Of a stretch of DNA of 59,061 nucleotides, positions 39,129 to 46,554 are shown piece by piece. Under the pieces are notes generated by a model. The model worked only from the letters and a program-made list of their open reading frames with translations, was not told the origin of the DNA and ran no database searches. The translations under genes were made by a program, and so were the position numbers. Source of the DNA: Streptomyces griseoaurantiacus (lineage in GTDB: Bacteria; Actinomycetota; Actinomycetes; Streptomycetales; Streptomycetaceae); assembly GCA_014656015.1 (NCBI GenBank), contig BNBP01000042.1:1-59061 (forward strand), written 5' to 3'. Each line of letters starts with the position of its first letter. Within the stretch, counting starts at the first letter, position 1.

Positions 39129-39241
39129 GGGACAAGCGTAGGGGAGGAGGGGGGTGCGAGGGCGAGTCGAGGGGGCGGGGGTATCGGGATGTGGACGGGG
39201 GTGGGGTTCCCGGGGCGGGGGCGCCTGTGCGGGGAGGGGCC

Positions 39242-39375
39242 GGGGGCGGGTCAGGGGCTGGACTGCGGCCGAGGCTTCTGCACGGGTGCGTTGGGGGGCG
39301 GGTCAGGGACTGGACTGCGGCCGAGGTCCCTACACAGGCGCTGGGGAGCAGGTCAGGGACTCGACTGCGGCGCCC
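39242..39375. repeat. Three ~50-bp tandem repeats at the response-regulator 3' end
   Basis: The unit GGGCGGGTCAGGGACTGG followed by ACTGCGGCCGAGG appears at 39242-39274, 39294-39326 and, diverged, at 39343-39375. The third copy carries the last codons and stop of the response-regulator gene; the other two are untranslated. Confidence 0.75.
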
Positions 39376-39874
39376 CGGCCCGGCCGGCCTGCCCGGCCTG
39401 ACCCGTCGGCCGATCGGCATCTCCGGTTCCGGATCCGGAACCGGAACCGGCACCACGAGGAGCACCCCCGCCGACACCAGTCCCTCTCCCCCGTCCCCTC
39501 CCTTGCTCCAACAGCTCTCGCACGATCCGCACGAGATCAGCCGGATCGAACGGCTTGGCGAGGAAGGCATCGACGCCGACGTCGAGCCCGCTCTCCACCT
39601 CGTACTGGGTGCAGGCACTGATGACGGCGAGCGGAAGATCACGGGTACGGGGGTCGGCACGCAGCTGGGCGGCGGTCCGCAGCCCGTCCAGCCTGGGCAT
39701 GACGACATCGAGGGTGACGACGTCGGGCCGCACCCGATGCACGACATCCAGGCACTCGACGCCATCGGCCGCGGTCACGACCTCGATGCCCTCCAGCTCG
39801 AGGTTGACCCTGATCAGCTGCCGGATGACCTTGTTGTCGTCCACAACAAGAACCCGGCCGGACGCGCCTGGCAC
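39353..39874 (-). CDS. Single-domain response regulator (receiver)
   Basis: A 173-residue CheY-like receiver. The acidic pair is in VLVVDDNK (Asp12/Asp13), the phosphorylated Asp is Asp56 in VVTLDVVMPRLDG, and the conserved Ser and Lys are in AVISA (Ser86) and FLAKPF (Lys107). After about residue 120 there is only a Gly/Ser/Arg/Thr-rich tail, with no output domain, so it acts through protein contacts. No histidine kinase is adjacent. The GTG at 39874 is the most likely start, although its ribosome site is weak. The gene's 3' end is part of a tandem repeat. Confidence 0.85.
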   Translation of the reverse strand: MPGASGRVLVVDDNKVIRQLIRVNLELEGIEVVTAADGVECLDVVHRVRPDVVTLDVVMPRLDGLRTAAQLRADPRTRDLPLAVISACTQYEVESGLDVGVDAFLAKPFDPADLVRIVRELLEQGRGRGRGTGVGGGAPRGAGSGSGSGTGDADRPTGQAGQAGRAGAPQSSP

Positions 39875-40049
39875 AACTCGAGAGTAGGTCGAGCCACACC
39901 GCCCCGTCCGGCTTTTCCCGACTTCTGCCCCGTGAGGGGGGCGGAGGGCTTGCCGTGTAGACGCGCCGCCTTGGCCTCCTCCCCAGAGGCACCCCGCCAA
40001 GCAGCGGGAGAGGCGCCCGCTCCCTCCCCCTCAACATCAAAACCCGTTC

Positions 40050-40077
40050 ATGACCACCACGGAGGAGCTGGTAGTGT
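40050..40077 (+). promoter_or_regulatory. Candidate promoter of tRNA-Arg
   Basis: ATGACC (40050-40055), a 16-bp spacer and TAGTGT (40072-40077) give a plausible vegetative promoter about 40 bp upstream of the tRNA 5' end. Confidence 0.45.
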
Positions 40078-40117
40078 TCTACCCGTCGCCGCGAGCAACA
40101 CCAACCGCGACCGACAC

Positions 40118-40189
40118 GCCCCCGTAGCTCAGGGGATAGAGCAACGGCCTCCGGAGCCGTGTGCGCAGGTTCGAATCCTGCCGGGGGCA
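40118..40189 (+). tRNA. tRNA-Arg (anticodon CCG)
   Basis: A full cloverleaf is present: acceptor GCCCCCG/CGGGGGC, D arm GCTC/GAGC with loop AGGGGATA, anticodon arm ACGGC-CTCCGGA-GCCGT giving anticodon CCG (reads CGG), T arm GCAGG-TTCGAAT-CCTGC, discriminator A at 40189. CCA is not encoded. Its 3' half is the expected attachment site for the integrase encoded 0.9 kb downstream. Confidence 0.97.
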
Positions 40190-40207
40190 CTTCGCAGGAA
40201 GTGCCTA

Positions 40208-40247
40208 AAGACCCCGCCATCAGCGAGTTCGCTGAGTGCGGGGTCTT
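40208..40247 (+). terminator. Terminator after tRNA-Arg
   Basis: AAGACCCCGC (40208-40217) pairs with GCGGGGTCTT (40238-40247), with an inner CAGCGA/TCGCTG stem. Confidence 0.8.
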
Positions 40248-40498
40248 GTCGTATGTGCAGGCGGGTGCCGCCGGAAGCAGCCGTTTGCCAGTGGTCACGT
40301 AATGACGACGTAATGATCTTGAAGGGCTTCGCAGCAGGTCAGCGAGCGTCTCGCGGGTTTCCCCGGGCGCGCTCTCGATTCCCCTGAGGCTCCACCACGA
40401 CGGTTGCAGCTCATGCAGTTACCGCGCGGAGGTTTATTCACGGCCGCACCACCACAACAATCATGCTGATTTGCAGCAGCACGCGCAGAGGGGGGCGG

Positions 40499-41002
40499 GT
40501 GGCTCAGTCAGAGATACCAGTGGCATTGATTGGTTTGGGTGGCGCCATCGCTGGGGCAGCAGCCACAGCCACGGTAGGCCGTCTCGCAGGACGGCACAGC
40601 GTCCACGCAGCACTCGTTGCGAAGGTGGACGGCCTTCAAGACGAGCTGACAACGTTCTGCGCCCCATTCGTCGAGGCGAGAGTCCAGTTGTCCCCGGCCC
40701 TCACTGGTCGGACGCCCACCAAACCGTGGCGAGACCTGGCTCCCCAGATGTCCCGTGCCGCACCACGTTGGACGTCCATGGGAGCGGATCCACTCCGGCT
40801 GTGGGAGATGCCCGGGATCGTGCGCCGCAAGGCCGACTACGTTGACGACGAAATGCGACTTCACCAGTCCCGCTCCGCTGAGCTGCTTTCCCCAGAAGTG
40901 CATACAGCTGTACGCGAGCTACATCAAGACACCAAGGAACTTATCCAGACATACACCCAGGAATTCAAACGCCTTGCCAAGCGCGGGATGGGAGTCATGT
41001 AG
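40499..41002 (+). CDS. Membrane-anchored hypothetical protein of the integrated element
   Basis: A 167-residue protein with one N-terminal hydrophobic segment (about residues 6-28, ALIGLGGAIAGAAATATVG) and a soluble, mostly helical C-terminus. No known domain is recognised. The GTG at 40499 follows AGAGGGGGG; an ATG 12 codons earlier (40463) is an alternative. Codons such as ATA, CCA, GCA and TTG are commoner than in the neighbours, suggesting horizontal origin. It lies between the tRNA and the integrase gene, a position where integrative elements often carry cargo. Confidence 0.6.
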   Translation: MAQSEIPVALIGLGGAIAGAAATATVGRLAGRHSVHAALVAKVDGLQDELTTFCAPFVEARVQLSPALTGRTPTKPWRDLAPQMSRAAPRWTSMGADPLRLWEMPGIVRRKADYVDDEMRLHQSRSAELLSPEVHTAVRELHQDTKELIQTYTQEFKRLAKRGMGVM

Positions 41003-41096
41003 CGCCGCCCCGGAAGAGTGGGCAGACCGGAGCCCCGGACCGTTCGTGGCCCGGGGCTCCCGCCCATCGATCAAGTGGCTGTGTCAGTCCGTCGAG

Positions 41097-42473
41097 TCAT
41101 CCCCCTCCCCCAGTCCCTTTCATGATCCGGTCGTTCATCTCCTGTTCCTGGCCGTCGATGCACTTGGCGTAGATCTTCAGCAGGACGTCCACCGAGTGGC
41201 CCGCGCGAGCGGCGACCTCCGGGGCGGGTACGCCGGAATTGAGCCACTGCGAGAGGCCCGCGTGACGGAGGTCGTATGGCCGGAACGCCAGGGCCGAGAC
41301 CACCTGATCCGGGAGGAGCGCCAGTTCCCGAGCCTGCTTCCACGCCCGGGAGTACGAGGAGGCCGCGATCACGTTGCCCCGCTCGCTGGAGAACAGCCGG
41401 CCCTCCTTTGCCGTGCCGAACTCCTTCACGTGCTCTCGGAGCAACCGGACCAGCGGAGGCGGGATCGGCACGACGCGCACTTCCCCGTGGGCCCGCTGCT
41501 TCAGGCCCCGCCGGTCGTGTGCTTCCCCGGAGTCCGTCCACGCCTTACCGGCAGTCGGACGGGTCTCCGCCAGCTCGATACGGCCCCAACCGGAACCCGG
41601 AAGCACGCAGTCGGAGCGACGGAGCCCCAACGCCTCCCCCGGTCGCATGGCCGCGTAGTACAGACACCCGAAGAACGCCCGCAGTCGCCGGCCGCTCGCC
41701 CGGTCGTAGCCGCCCACGTACGTGAGCGCGGTCAGCAGCTCCCGGGCCCGCCGAGGGTTGACCACCACCCGGCGGTCGACCTCCTGCACGGCCCGTTTTC
41801 CGCGCTTGCGCCTGACCCGGCTCAGTGGGTTGGACGGCAGATGCTCCAGCTCCACGGCGTATTCGAGTGCGTTGAAGACCACTGCTCGCCGTCGCCGGTA
41901 TGTCTGCGTCGCGGCCGGTTTGCCATCGAGGCGCCGGCTCAGCGCATCGATCACCTCGTGTGCACGGGTGACCTCTTGCAGCTCTGCCACGGGCAGGGAC
42001 GCCTTCTCGATCCAGCGCACCGCCGCCGCGATCTCCTCCGGCCGTTCCCGCTCCCGCCGGGGCACCGGCAGGACGTATGACCGCAGCGCCCGCCGCAGCA
42101 CCTCCGGAGCGGGCCGCCCCCGTCCCGGCTTGACCAGGGCGGGAACGACCGTCGCCAACGCATCCGTCATGCTGTCCCGCTGCTTGGCCGACGCCTCAGC
42201 CCACCGGGCATCCACGTACTTCACCGCCAGGTCCAGGAACGACAGGGCAGCTTTGCCGCCGCGCAGCGAGTCGGGCAGGCCGGTCACGGTGTCGAACGGT
42301 TCGCCCTTGTCCGCCGCGCGCAGGAGCTTGGCCCGGAAGCGGTCGGCCAGTGCCTTGGTTTTGTGCGACTCGTGGAACGGTTGGCCGTCCACCGACCAGC
42401 GGACGAGGTGGGTCGGTTTCTTTGCCGAGCGGTTGACGCTGAGCTTCCACACGACGACCTTGTACGACTTCAC
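41097..42473 (-). CDS. Tyrosine site-specific integrase
   Basis: A 458-residue phage-type recombinase. The N-terminal arm and SAM-like core-binding region cover about residues 1-230. The catalytic domain has Arg277 (AAMRPGEALGL), Arg403-His404 (YDLRHAGLSQ), His426 (AGHSVDV) and the nucleophile Tyr435 (LLKIYAKC), so it looks active. The GTG at 42473 has GGAGGGGG upstream and overlaps the stop of the excisionase remnant by 4 bases. Orientation toward the tRNA-Arg 3' end is the usual arrangement in actinomycete integrative elements. Confidence 0.93.
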   Translation of the reverse strand: MKSYKVVVWKLSVNRSAKKPTHLVRWSVDGQPFHESHKTKALADRFRAKLLRAADKGEPFDTVTGLPDSLRGGKAALSFLDLAVKYVDARWAEASAKQRDSMTDALATVVPALVKPGRGRPAPEVLRRALRSYVLPVPRRERERPEEIAAAVRWIEKASLPVAELQEVTRAHEVIDALSRRLDGKPAATQTYRRRRAVVFNALEYAVELEHLPSNPLSRVRRKRGKRAVQEVDRRVVVNPRRARELLTALTYVGGYDRASGRRLRAFFGCLYYAAMRPGEALGLRRSDCVLPGSGWGRIELAETRPTAGKAWTDSGEAHDRRGLKQRAHGEVRVVPIPPPLVRLLREHVKEFGTAKEGRLFSSERGNVIAASSYSRAWKQARELALLPDQVVSALAFRPYDLRHAGLSQWLNSGVPAPEVAARAGHSVDVLLKIYAKCIDGQEQEMNDRIMKGTGGGG

Positions 42474-42578
42474 GACGCCACCCCCTCCGCCCGTTCCTCC
42501 AACCAGTCGTTGAGCACGTCCCGCCGGACCCTCAGCTCCCCGTTCGGGAGGCGGATGCAGGCCGGGGCGAGGCGCAGG
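42470..42578 (-). pseudogene. Excisionase remnant truncated by the IS3 element
   Basis: The last 35 or so codons of a small DNA-binding protein (RLAPACIRLPNGELRVRR and DVLNDWLEERAEG) remain, with the stop overlapping the integrase start (GTGA). The ending is typical of actinomycete Xis proteins. The N-terminal helix-turn-helix is missing because the IS3 element sits immediately upstream. I could not find the missing half beyond the other end of the IS. Confidence 0.65.
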
Positions 42579-42606
42579 GGCCTTGACCCCGACTCCTGAA
42601 CACGGG

Positions 42607-43509
42607 TTATGCGGCTGAAGCCAGCGTAGTTGGTGTGTGTTGGAAGGTGTGCTCGAAGACGATCGGTGATCGTTGTCCGAGGTGGGAGTGTCGGCGTCGG
42701 GTGTGGTAGCGGTGGAGCCATCGGAAGGCGCCGATTCGGGCCTCGCGCTCGTCGGACCAGCTCTTTCGTCCTTGCAGGGTCTCGCGTTTGAAGGTCGCGT
42801 TGAAGGACTCGGCGAGGGCATTGTCCGCGCTGGACCCGACAGCGCTCATGCTCTGTTGCACCCCTGCTGACCTGCAGGCTTCGGCGAATATCCTGCTCAT
42901 GTACTGGGCTCCGTGGTCGGTGTGCATGATCGATCCGGCGAGGCTGCCGCGAGTCCGGATGGCCGCGGCCAGGGCGTCAGTGACGAGGCCGGTGCGCATG
43001 TGGTCGGCGATCGCCCAGCCGGTCAGACGGCGCGAGGCGAGGTCGATGACGGTCGCCAGGTAGCAGAACTTCCCGCCCTCGATGGGCAGGTAGGTGATGT
43101 CGCCGACGTACTTCGTGTTCGGCCGCTGGGCGGTGAAGTCGCGGCCGATCAGGTCCGGGGCCTTGGCCGCGGCCGGGTCGGGGACGGTGGTGCGGTGCCG
43201 GCGCCGCAACCGGACCCCTTCGATCCCGAACGCCCGCATGATCCTGGCGACGCGCTTGTGGTTGAGCGCTTCTCCGCTCGTCTCGCGGAGCTCTGCGGTG
43301 ATCCTCGGGGCTCCGTAGGTGCCGTCCGATTCCTGATGCACAGCCCGTATCCGGACGGCCGGCCTCGCGTCGGCCGCCTGCCGGGCGGCCCGGTCCACAG
43401 CCGTCCGGCGCCAGTAGTAGAATCTCGAGCGGCTGACGCCGAGGATGCTGCACAGCCGCTTCACGCCGTAACGGCGCTGGAGGTCGGCGACACACTGGAA
43501 GCGGTTCAC
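42607..43509 (-). CDS. IS3-family transposase OrfB (DDE integrase domain)
   Basis: A 300-residue transposase. The HTH_21-like N-terminus (residues 1-90) is followed by the rve core with Asp137 (YVGDITYLP), Asp198 (MHTDHGAQ) and Glu234 (NALAESFNA), an intact DD(35)E triad. The C-terminal RYHTRRRHSHLGQRSP is a family signature. The GTG at 43509 overlaps the orfA stop (GTGA), so expression may be by coupling, or by frameshifting as in other IS3 elements. Confidence 0.94.
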   Translation of the reverse strand: MNRFQCVADLQRRYGVKRLCSILGVSRSRFYYWRRTAVDRAARQAADARPAVRIRAVHQESDGTYGAPRITAELRETSGEALNHKRVARIMRAFGIEGVRLRRRHRTTVPDPAAAKAPDLIGRDFTAQRPNTKYVGDITYLPIEGGKFCYLATVIDLASRRLTGWAIADHMRTGLVTDALAAAIRTRGSLAGSIMHTDHGAQYMSRIFAEACRSAGVQQSMSAVGSSADNALAESFNATFKRETLQGRKSWSDEREARIGAFRWLHRYHTRRRHSHLGQRSPIVFEHTFQHTPTTLASAA

Positions 43510-43805
43510 CAGCGCGTCTCCCCGGCGAAATACTTCGCCGCTTTCCGCAGGATCTCGCGCTCCTCCTCCAGCTCACGGACCTTCTTCCGCAGAGCGGCGT
43601 TCTCCGCTTCCAGCGGGGCCGGCGGCTGAGCCGGTTCCTGCGTCCGCCGTCCCCGGGGCCGACTCGCTCCGGCTGCCCTGACCCAGTTCCGCAGCGTCTC
43701 CGGGTTGATCCCCAGATCAGCGGCGACCGACCTGATCGTCGCTTCCGGCCGCGACTCGTACAGCGCGACCGCGTCCGCCTTGAACTCCGGCGGGTAGTTC
43801 TTCAT
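43506..43805 (-). CDS. IS3-family transposase OrfA
   Basis: A 99-residue helix-turn-helix protein (KNYPPEFKADAVALYE, then LGINPETLRNWVRAA) with a C-terminal leucine-zipper-like coiled coil (LEAENAALRKKVRELEEEREIL) that multimerises the transposase. The ATG at 43805 is chosen; another lies two codons upstream. It is intact. Confidence 0.92.
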   Translation of the reverse strand: MKNYPPEFKADAVALYESRPEATIRSVAADLGINPETLRNWVRAAGASRPRGRRTQEPAQPPAPLEAENAALRKKVRELEEEREILRKAAKYFAGETRW

Positions 43806-43876
43806 GACCACGAGATGTCCGTTCTCAGATCCTCAGGATCCAGTGTCTCGTGTGTCCAACATTCGGGGTCAAGGCC

Positions 43877-44200
43877 CAGGGCTCCGGCCGTCGTCACGGG
43901 CCGGCCGTGGCCGCTTGCTCTGGTCGACGGCAAACCCCTTATAGCGTGGCTGAAGCCGGTGGGGGTGCAGCGAGGCATACGCGTGCATTCTCGGCCGGCA
44001 CACCCGCCGTCGTAGCTGACTGTCGTCGGCTGACGTTCGTGCCACTGCCGTGCCAGATGCAGGGGTCAGCCACGGTCAACGGGGTTGTCTCACAGCCGAG
44101 TTCTCGACAGGCTGACCAGGTATCGAAGCTCCAGGCCAGCGCCCATACTCCCCCGCCTCTCTCCTAAAGCAGTTGTACCCGCCGTACAGCAGACCCGCGC
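43877..44200. other. Gene-poor stretch with copy 1 of a duplicated segment
   Basis: No convincing gene lies between the IS end and the small Cys-rich gene. Most of it is copy 1 (about 43905-44130) of the repeat described separately. It may include the former upstream region of the excisionase. Confidence 0.5.
43905..44130. repeat. Copy 1 of a diverged ~0.2-kb direct repeat
   Basis: This segment shares its order of short conserved blocks with 45473-45680: CCGCTTGCTC near the left end, GCTGACTG.CGTCGG, TTCGTGCC.CTG.CGTGCCAGATG, ATCAGCCACGGTCA-like text and TCGAAGC at the right end. Differences occur roughly every 4-6 bases. Confidence 0.6.
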
Positions 44201-44473
44201 ATGGGGAGCTGTGCTGGAGTAACACGACGAGGGCAGGCATGCCGGAACACGGTGGGATGGAACGGGTTCTGCCATCTACATGGGGGCGGAGGTCGTGTCC
44301 AAGCACCCGGGCTTCCCACTCCGTCCCCGCGTCGCGCACACTCATATCCGCAGCCCAGTCCCATACGACGGCCGCGCCGAAGAGGTTGGTTGTGGAGGTT
44401 GTGGTGGTTCCTCGTGAGCTGGTTCGAGTGGCTGCGCGGCAGCAGTCGGGGCCGGCGGAGTCCTGAACAATGA
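44201..44473 (+). CDS. Small Cys/His-rich protein with a hydrophobic tail
   Basis: A 90-residue protein. Residues 4-27 have the pattern C-x9-C-x9-C-x2-H (SCAGVTRRGQACRNTVG, then FCHLHGG), a small metal-binding module similar to DUF5763-type sequences. A basic region is followed by a Trp-rich hydrophobic segment (about residues 64-80, WLWRLWWFLVSWFEWL) that may sit in the membrane. Codons GTA, ACA, CGA, GCA and CTA are frequent, unlike core genes. No good ribosome site is visible. The function is unknown. Confidence 0.45.
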   Translation: MGSCAGVTRRGQACRNTVGWNGFCHLHGGGGRVQAPGLPTPSPRRAHSYPQPSPIRRPRRRGWLWRLWWFLVSWFEWLRGSSRGRRSPEQ

Positions 44474-44711
44474 CGCCTACCCACCAGGGTGGCTGGGCCG
44501 TCTCTGGGCTGTCCGAGGGCGCTCAACAGTGACCGACAACGACCAACGACAACTACTAGGCACGCGGGGACATCGCGCCTGACCAGCTAAAACCCAGCTC
44601 ACCAAGATCCCCGGCAAGACCCCGGGCAAGAAGGCATAGCCTTCGTGCTTCCAGTGGTTCTCATTCGGCGGCGTACGTCACGTGACTCTGCGGAGGTGTC
44701 GGGCGGCAGGG

Positions 44712-44942
44712 TCATCGTCGCTGCCAAGGCCTACGGTGCAGTTCTTCGATGCGGGCCATTCCCGGGGGCCGGGGACGAGATGCTCTCTTCCAACTGGCCC
44801 AGGCCCACCACGAGAACAGGGAAGTGGCGACCAGGCCACGAATGATGCTTGGGGCGCCGTGTCCGTTTACGACGCTGAGCACGCCGCCGATGGCACAGAG
44901 GACGAAGAAAAGAGCAAGGAAGGACCAGATCACGATCTTCAT
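44712..44942 (-). CDS. Possible small membrane protein
   Basis: A 76-residue reading frame beginning MKIVIWSFLALFFVLCAIGG with two predicted membrane segments (about residues 3-22 and 34-50) and a basic C-terminus. The hydrophobic pattern is protein-like, but there is no clear ribosome site and the surroundings are degraded. It may be a remnant. Confidence 0.35.
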   Translation of the reverse strand: MKIVIWSFLALFFVLCAIGGVLSVVNGHGAPSIIRGLVATSLFSWWAWASWKRASRPRPPGMARIEELHRRPWQRR

Positions 44943-45830
44943 GTCGGGGAACGGTAACCGGCCCTCGCCGGCCCTTGGGAAGCAGGGGAGCAACACCCAC
45001 CCCGCACCGGAGGTCGCTCGCCGTCAGTGCTTCCGACGGTGTCTCGCCGGCCGAGGCACTGATGGCGATGTTCGAGGTTCGGGCCAGGTCGAAGGCCCCT
45101 GTAGTCAGCCGAGTACAGGCCGCGCCAAAGGACGTCTCCGAGTCGGCCGCGCCGGCGACACTGACGGCAGTGGTGACGGCAACGGCGGCGGACGGCAGTA
45201 CACGTCGGCGGTCACCCGCGGCAGCGGCGCAGAAGGCCCCGCAAGGCCCAGCCCGCGTCTTCCAAGCGCTTAAGCGTCCGGGCGGCCACGGCCCGTTGCG
45301 ATGGGATACCAGAGCACCACAACCGCACCAGATCGAGCGGGGAAGAGCCGGCAAGCACGGGAAGTCCGGCCGAGCCCGAAGCCAACGCACCTCATCCGTT
45401 CGCGCCTGGTCAGCGCCCGAACCAGCCAAATGATCGCAGCTTCCCGCGCTGAGGGGCTCAGACATCGTCGTTGGCCGTCGCCGCTTGCTCCGGTCGGCTT
45501 CGGAGGCAGCGCGGTGGAGGCTGGTGGGGTACGTCTGGTCGGCCGACGCGCCCGCCATCGTGGCTGACTGGCGTCGGTTGAGCTTCGTGCCGCTGTCGTG
45601 CCAGATGCCGCGATCAGCCACGGTCACCGGGGGTGCCTGGAGGTCGAGTTGCCGGCCGTCTCGCCAGTCGTCGAAGCCCCGAGTCACCAGCCTTTGGCGT
45701 GCCACGGGCGAGTCCGTTTCTGTCCTGGCCGGCAGCGGTAGCAGTAACGGACGAATGGCAAGGCTGGGGCCCTTGCGGCAGCATAGAAGGAGGACGGGTC
45801 TTCAGCTCAGGACGATGTCAGGAGCTAGTC
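44943..45830. other. Degraded accessory stretch without a convincing gene
   Basis: Nearly 0.9 kb with overlapping open frames on both strands but no recognised family. A minus-strand frame beginning at 45463 (MSEPLSAGSCDHLAGSG) reads into a signal-peptide-like VLPSAAVAVTTAVSVAGAAD and could be a decayed secreted protein. Copy 2 of the duplicated segment is at its right end. Confidence 0.4.
45473..45680. repeat. Copy 2 of a diverged ~0.2-kb direct repeat
   Basis: This is the partner of 43905-44130, in the same orientation about 1.57 kb away. Similarity is seen at DNA level and in several frames; on the minus strand both encode TVAD-x2-IWH-x-SGT, then RRQSAT. Whether the segment was coding is unclear. 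Confidence 0.6.
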
Positions 45831-46124
45831 ATGACCACAAACGAGCGAGTCCAGCACAGGGAAGACGCCGCGTTCTTCGAGGAAGTGAAGGCTGTCTCGG
45901 AGCGGTACCCGGAAGCGAAACGCAGGTATGCCATCGCGAACCTGGCGCTCGAGAACGAGATGGGGATCGATTACGACCGGCAGGTCGGGGTCTCCCGTAT
46001 CGAGGATGGCCGGATCATCAAACGTTTCGTGGACCGTGACGACCCGATTCTGGCGAGAATGCGACTCTGCATCTTGCGTGACATACACGGCAACTGCCTC
46101 GACTGGAGAGAAGCCGAGGAATGA
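45831..46124 (+). CDS. Small conserved hypothetical protein
   Basis: A 97-residue charged, soluble protein (TTNERVQHREDAAFFEE at the start, RDIHGNCLDWREAEE at the end) rich in Glu, Arg and Asp. It is probably helical, with no recognised domain. The ATG at 45831 has AGGAG 7 bases upstream, a good site. It ends ahead of a bidirectional terminator. Small genes of this type are common in Streptomyces accessory regions; the function is unknown. Confidence 0.6.
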   Translation: MTTNERVQHREDAAFFEEVKAVSERYPEAKRRYAIANLALENEMGIDYDRQVGVSRIEDGRIIKRFVDRDDPILARMRLCILRDIHGNCLDWREAEE

Positions 46125-46554
46125 CGGGGTAGTTCGCCGCCTCCCCGCGTTCACGACCACCACCGAAAGCGGCGGCCCTCACCGGCAGACGCCGGGTTCT
46201 GTGAACCGTCCGGCCCGTGGGCCTCGACGCAGCGGTGGATTGTTCGTGGACTGAGCTGGCTCCCCCCCCTGCGCAGGGCCTCCACCCGCTGCTTTGAGCT
46301 GGCCCGAAGCGGCCTCCGGAGCTGTGTGGCGGTGGGGAAAGCTGTTCGCCTCGCCGGCTTGCCGGCTCGAGGCGGGCTGCGGCGTTCGTCCGCAGGGCGG
46401 TGTCCGGGGTGTCTGTGCTCTGAGACGAAACCGGGAGCCGCCCAGTGGGCGGCTCCCGGTTTTGGTCGAGGGCGAGGGAAGCGGAAGAGCTCGCTTTCGA
46501 AGAGGAGTTGAGGAGGAAGTCCTTCCATGGCCTCGCCGTTGGTCACCGTAGCAG
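46125..46554. other. Convergent intergenic region
   Basis: A 430-bp gap between the small gene ending at 46124 and the TerD-protein stop at 46555. The only clear content is the hairpin at 46431-46459. I looked here for a second copy of the tRNA-Arg 3' end and did not find one. Confidence 0.5.
46431..46459. terminator. Strong bidirectional terminator
   Basis: CCGGGAGCCGCCC (46431-46443) pairs with GGGCGGCTCCCGG (46447-46459), a 13-bp stem with a 3-base loop, followed by TTTT on the plus strand and preceded by AAA. It is placed between convergent genes. Confidence 0.85.

Larger units (their letters stand above)
42579..43876 (-). mobile_element. IS3-family insertion sequence, apparently complete
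   Basis: A 1.3-kb element with orfA and orfB. Its outer ends are perfect 14-bp inverted repeats GGCCTTGACCCCGA (42579-42592) and TCGGGGTCAAGGCC (43863-43876), flanked by CAGG on both sides (42575-42578, 43877-43880), a possible 4-bp target duplication. Inside these are weaker TG(A/G)ACAC inverted ends (42597 and 43858), which look more like usual IS3 ends, so the exact borders are open. It interrupts the excisionase gene. Confidence 0.75.

Noticed and set aside
44731..45705. A 324-codon minus-strand open frame in the degraded stretch
   Set aside because: The reading has no recognisable domain and mixes basic and Pro-rich filler. Only the part from 45463 looks at all protein-like, so no gene was called.
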